Shown here: piece after piece, positions 12,946 through 16,421 of the stretch | Layout of the letters: every line of letters begins with the position of its first letter | Position numbering within the stretch: the stretch's first letter is position 1 | Assembly: GCA_021648365.1 (NCBI GenBank) | Contig: JAKISY010000105.1 | Span: 1 to 16,421, forward strand | Source of the DNA: Verrucomicrobiales bacterium | GTDB taxonomy: Bacteria > Verrucomicrobiota > Verrucomicrobiia > Verrucomicrobiales > DEV007 | Direction of reading: 5' to 3' | DNA: 16,421 nt | Notes under the pieces: model-generated | What the model saw: the letters and a program-made list of their open reading frames with translations, nothing else | What the model was told of the DNA's origin: nothing | Databases searched by the model: none | Program-made: the position numbers and the translations under genes

Positions 12946-14661
12946 TCAAGGCTCTATCTTCAGCGTTCGTAGGCGATTGAAGGCTGCTGCTAGTTCGTGA
13001 CGGCGGAAGGTAGCTAAATCGCCACGCTGCCCACAGCTGAGAGCTTCGAGTTGATTTTCTAATGTTTGGCAGAGTAGATCTAAGATCGTGGGCAGGTCGC
13101 TTTGACCGTCGAGCAAGCGGTGCTCGTGGGCGTAGAGTATGGCGGCTGCGATGGCACGGGTTTGTGAGCTGCTGATGATCTGAGTAAGGGCGCTCAGGTC
13201 GATGTCGTGCTCGCCGATTTGAATATGGTGGGTGCTTCTTGATTTGGAGGAGACTTCCCGCCGTCCTTGGCGTGGATCGATGGAGCTTTTTTGTGGGTAG
13301 CGCTGGGTGCTTTCGCCAAAGGTCGAGGCTTGATTGACCACTTGCATTTGGTGGGCTTGAACGATGTGCTGTGCGTTCTGTGTGAGGTCGCAGGGCAGGT
13401 ATTGATCCATGCCGATGACGGTATCGGCTACGGGAAAATAATCGCCGCTGCCGCCCATGACGAGTATCGAGGATACGCCGCGTTGTTGGTGCAATGCGCT
13501 GACTTTGCAGATGTAGGGCGTGATCGGCTCCTTGTCTGGAGCGATGAGCTCTTGCATTCGCAGATCTCGGATCATGAAGTTGGTCGCGGCGATGTCTTCG
13601 TCTATCAACAGGGCGTCGGCACCAGATTCCAGTGCTTCGATGATATTGGCTGCTTGCGAGGTGGAACCAGAGGCGTTCTCCGTTGAGAAATGGCTGGTAT
13701 CACTCTGATTGGGCAAGTTGTTGATGAAGGGGGAGATATTGACCCCAGAGATTGAGCGCCCATCTTCGGCGCGGATTTTAACAGCATCAGGGCGAGTGAT
13801 GACGAACTCTCGTCCGTCTTGTGGACGGTGATTGTAAACGCCGCGTTCGATGGCATTGAGTAAGGTGGATTTACCATGAAATCCGCCGCCGACAATCAGG
13901 GTGATGCCTTCCTTGATTCCTAATCCAGTGACCTTCCCTTGATTGGGCGTATCGAGAGTGACACTCAGTGATTCCGGGCTTTGGAAGCTGGTGGCATGGC
14001 TTTGATCTAAGGGCAGCTGGTCGATACCTGATCGGCGAGGCAGGATGGAGCCGTTGGCAATGAAGGAAACTAAGCCTCGTTGCTTGAGTTGACCGCGGAG
14101 CGCGTCGGCATCTTCATTGATTTCGACGGCTTGGCGCACGAGTTCGCTATCATGTTGAGCGAATTGCAGGGTATCCAGAGCTAGTTGCGGTAGTTGATCG
14201 CAGAGCATGCGAGCTGCTTCGCGTCCGGCGATGCGGCGACCTTTGGCTGGCAGTCCGATGCTCAGGCGGGCTTCGATGCGGTCTGTGAAATAGAGCAGTG
14301 CGGTGCGCTCGATCACTTCTTGGCCTGGTGCGTCGATCGTGAGTAAACCTGACTTACCCGAACCTGCACGAGTGGAGAGTTGGTGGCAGCTCTGCGTCAT
14401 CGCACGAGCAAGGAAGTTCTCGAGTCCTATGCGTCTCGATTTGCAGGAATGGCTCCAGTCAGGGAACTTGGTGGAGTCATGGAATAGACGAATCCGTAGA
14501 TGAGAGGGGGAGGCGAAGGGATCACCTTGCACGTGGTCGATACAGAGTTCGAAGTGGCTGTCTTGGGATTGGAAAACTTGCCCGCGCAGGTCTTTGTAAG
14601 CAGGGTAGCTGCGTCCATCGATTTGACGTAGGATATTGCGGAGATCTTCGAGGCTGGGCAT
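12946..14661 (-). CDS. ABC-class P-loop ATPase family protein
   Basis: From the ATG at 14661 this is 571 aa; a TTG at 14691 would add ten residues but is less likely. It matches the family annotated as predicted ATPase of the ABC class. The N-terminus has the family phrases ILRQIDGRSYPAYKDLRG and CIDHVQGDPFASPSHLR. The nucleotide-binding core has a Walker A GGGFHGKST at about 257-265, a GSTSQAANI segment where the ABC signature is expected, and a Walker B ADALLIDEDIAATNF at about 346-360. The C-terminal half ends in helical segments. No membrane part is present, so it is not a transporter. Its biological job is unknown. It is divergent from the thioesterase gene, with 92 bp between the starts. 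Confidence 0.88.
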   Translation of the reverse strand: MPSLEDLRNILRQIDGRSYPAYKDLRGQVFQSQDSHFELCIDHVQGDPFASPSHLRIRLFHDSTKFPDWSHSCKSRRIGLENFLARAMTQSCHQLSTRAGSGKSGLLTIDAPGQEVIERTALLYFTDRIEARLSIGLPAKGRRIAGREAARMLCDQLPQLALDTLQFAQHDSELVRQAVEINEDADALRGQLKQRGLVSFIANGSILPRRSGIDQLPLDQSHATSFQSPESLSVTLDTPNQGKVTGLGIKEGITLIVGGGFHGKSTLLNAIERGVYNHRPQDGREFVITRPDAVKIRAEDGRSISGVNISPFINNLPNQSDTSHFSTENASGSTSQAANIIEALESGADALLIDEDIAATNFMIRDLRMQELIAPDKEPITPYICKVSALHQQRGVSSILVMGGSGDYFPVADTVIGMDQYLPCDLTQNAQHIVQAHQMQVVNQASTFGESTQRYPQKSSIDPRQGRREVSSKSRSTHHIQIGEHDIDLSALTQIISSSQTRAIAAAILYAHEHRLLDGQSDLPTILDLLCQTLENQLEALSCGQRGDLATFRRHELAAAFNRLRTLKIEP

Positions 14662-14753
14662 GAGTGGTGTGGTGATGAAATTCTCAAACAAACAAGGTTT
14701 GTGGTTTCAGAATCATCTAATAGCTTGTGAAAGGCAAGTCAGTCAATTTTATC

Positions 14754-15173
14754 ATGCAAAAGAAAACCTATTCGATTTTTGAAAGTGATCTCCAAGTGCG
14801 TCCAGATGACATCGATATGAATGGTCATGTGCACAACTCCAAATACCTAGACTATGTGTTGGCAGCTCGCTTTGATCAGATGCAGCGCTGTTATGGTATG
14901 TCGATGGAGGATTTCCTGCAGCGCGGTCTGAGTTGGTATGTGCGTGCTGCCTATATCCAACACAAACGCCCTTTGTTTTTGGGGGATACGGTGAGCATCC
15001 GCACTGGGGTGGCGGAAGTGCGTTCTCGCGGGGTGAAGGTGGAGTTTGAAATCATTAGGCAAAGCGATCAAAAGCTCTCCGCTAAGGGGTATTTTGACTA
15101 TGTGATGGTGGACAAAGAGACGGGGAAAGCGCGCATCATCGATGCTGACATTGTGGAGAAGTATTCGGTGTGA
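14754..15173 (+). CDS. 4-hydroxybenzoyl-CoA-thioesterase-like hot-dog protein
   Basis: From the ATG at 14754 this is 139 aa, a usual size for YbgC/4HBT acyl-CoA thioesterases. The N-terminal motif RPDDIDMNGHVHNSKYLDY contains the family D-x-N-x-H-x-x-N pattern with the probable catalytic Asp and His. A central QHKRPLFLGDTVSIRTGVAEVRSRGVKVEFEI forms the beta sheet of the hot-dog fold. It would hydrolyse acyl-CoA or acyl-ACP thioesters in the cytoplasm; the substrate is not shown. A GTG at 14727 extends the frame by nine codons but has no family support. The ABC exporter starts 66 bp downstream on the same strand. Confidence 0.9.
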   Translation: MQKKTYSIFESDLQVRPDDIDMNGHVHNSKYLDYVLAARFDQMQRCYGMSMEDFLQRGLSWYVRAAYIQHKRPLFLGDTVSIRTGVAEVRSRGVKVEFEIIRQSDQKLSAKGYFDYVMVDKETGKARIIDADIVEKYSV

Positions 15174-15239
15174 AAATCGTGGGTGAAATGATCATTGGAT
15201 TTTAGCGCGCTTGGCGTGTAGTGATTTCTCTTATCTGCT

Positions 15240-16421
15240 ATGGCTGAAGTTGCTGAAAACATTACTAAGGAAGAAAAGGGGAAAAAGAAATCCCGACGCT
15301 TGAGTTTAAAAGAAATTGCTTGGCTTTTTTCTTATTTGAAACCTTATCAAAGGTGGTTTTGGCCTGCGATCATTTGTATGTTTGCGACGGCAGGGTTATC
15401 CTTGGTGTGGCCGTTCATGATTTCGAAGCTGATTGGCGGTTCCGTTTCGACTGGAGAAGTGGATGTGGCTGCGGTGAAAGAGAATCTGAGTGGTTATCTC
15501 TACATCACCCTATCCGCTTTGGCTCTGCAGGCATTCATGGTGTTTTGGCGTATCCGCTGGTTTACCAAAGCGGGGGAGTCTGCTTTGGCGGAAATCCGCA
15601 AGCAGACTTATGGTAAATTGATTCGCTTACCGATGCCGTATTATGATGCGCATCGAGTTGGTGAGATGTCGAGTCGTATCGCTTCGGATCTGACTCTGAT
15701 CCGCGAGACGTTGATCAATACGGTGCCACAGATCGTGCGCCAATTGGTGATGTTGGTGGGAGGCACAGTGATGGTTTTTGCCAGCTCGACCAAACTCGCA
15801 CTATTGATGCTGATGGGGGTGCCGGTGATCATGTTGATGGCGGCTATTTTTGGCCGTGGTATTCGCAAGCTGACTCGTCAATCTCAGGATCTATTGGCGG
15901 AGACCAATGTGGTGGTGGAGGAAACGCTGCAAAGTGTCACCAGTGTCAAAGCTTTTGGCAATGAGGATTATGAGACGCGTCGTTATGGTGGGCAATTGGA
16001 TAAATTTCTAGATATGGCGATCCGAGCGGCGACTCCACGGGGGCTGTTCATTGCTTTTATTATCTTTGCTCTGTTTGGGGTGATGACGCTGGTGTTGTGG
16101 TATGGGGGCATCATGTTGGTGAATGGAGAGATCGACTCAGAGTCGTTTTGGCGCTTTGTTTTGTTCAGTGTGTTTGTTGGCGCGGCTTTGGGTTCCTTTC
16201 CGGAAATCATCAGTCAACTGCAACAGGCGGTAGGGGCTTCGGATCGAGTGCGTGAGATCCTGAATGAGGACAGCGAGCAGGTGGATGGCGACGGCAAAAG
16301 CGAATCTCAACTGGGGCGTCTGCAAGGGGCGGTCAAGATGGAACAAGTGAACTTCCATTATCCAACTCGCTCAGACGTGGAGGTGCTCAAAGGGGTATCA
16401 CTCACCGTGGAGCCTGGGGAA
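15240..16421 (+). CDS. ABC exporter, N-terminal part (cut by window edge)
   Basis: The ATG at 15240 opens a frame that is still open at the window end after 394 codons. A basic N-terminal 30 residues (EEKGKKKSRRLSLKEIAWLF) precedes an ABC type-1 membrane domain with about six helices: WFWPAIICMFATAGLSLVWP, then around 82-100, then further pairs up to about 315. The intracellular loop MPYYDAHRVGEMSSRIASDL is typical of half-size exporters. From about residue 365 the ATPase domain begins (VKMEQVNFHYPTRSDVEVLKG), with the A-loop Tyr in FHYP. Walker motifs lie outside the window. This layout fits MsbA/BmrA-type exporters of lipids or drugs. The substrate is unknown. Confidence 0.9.
   Translation, partial: MAEVAENITKEEKGKKKSRRLSLKEIAWLFSYLKPYQRWFWPAIICMFATAGLSLVWPFMISKLIGGSVSTGEVDVAAVKENLSGYLYITLSALALQAFMVFWRIRWFTKAGESALAEIRKQTYGKLIRLPMPYYDAHRVGEMSSRIASDLTLIRETLINTVPQIVRQLVMLVGGTVMVFASSTKLALLMLMGVPVIMLMAAIFGRGIRKLTRQSQDLLAETNVVVEETLQSVTSVKAFGNEDYETRRYGGQLDKFLDMAIRAATPRGLFIAFIIFALFGVMTLVLWYGGIMLVNGEIDSESFWRFVLFSVFVGAALGSFPEIISQLQQAVGASDRVREILNEDSEQVDGDGKSESQLGRLQGAVKMEQVNFHYPTRSDVEVLKGVSLTVEPGE

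Overview
The window looks like a chromosomal segment of a Verrucomicrobiota-type bacterium. This is inferred from gene content: a FloA flotillin homologue beside a small membrane protein ending in a GLRQAVILKEIL-type motif, an anti-sigma-like single-pass protein, an ABC-class ATPase and near absence of Shine-Dalgarno sequences. No rRNA or marker gene confirms it. The window has two unlike halves.

Positions 1-4656 are an integron gene-cassette array read on the minus strand. Seven complete attC-like sites of 123-128 bp (158-280, 397-522, 639-765, 1305-1431, 2367-2493, 3013-3139, 3549-3676) and half of an eighth (4620-4656) lie at the 3' side of successive minus-strand cassettes. The 7-base cores at the two ends of each complete cassette are exact reverse complements in six of seven cases, as expected if each cassette was once a circle cut at G/TT. 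From the attI-proximal (right) end to the left the cassettes encode: a membrane protein with a SRPBCC domain; a 130-aa soluble protein; a secreted protein; a two-gene cassette (tandem zinc-binding protein plus a GQET-family gene broken by an in-frame TAA); another secreted protein; two related cassettes of about 240 bp with no gene but with CCGTG-type repeats; and the start of a membrane protein that leaves the window. No integrase gene is seen. The end where intI and attI are expected is occupied by an 1865-bp ISKra4-family insertion sequence (4659-6523) that truncates the outermost attC. The array therefore looks like a cluster of attC sites lacking an integrase, at least within this window.

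Positions 6524-16421 look like ordinary chromosome: a secreted protein (minus), a two-domain CbiX-like protein, aspartate 1-decarboxylase PanD, an O-methyltransferase and an anti-sigma-like protein (plus). Then come a minus-strand block (Cys-rich protein, FloA and a small membrane protein, then further right an ABC-class ATPase). A divergent 4-hydroxybenzoyl-CoA-thioesterase-like protein and an ABC exporter cut by the right edge finish the window. No tRNA, rRNA or CRISPR array was seen.
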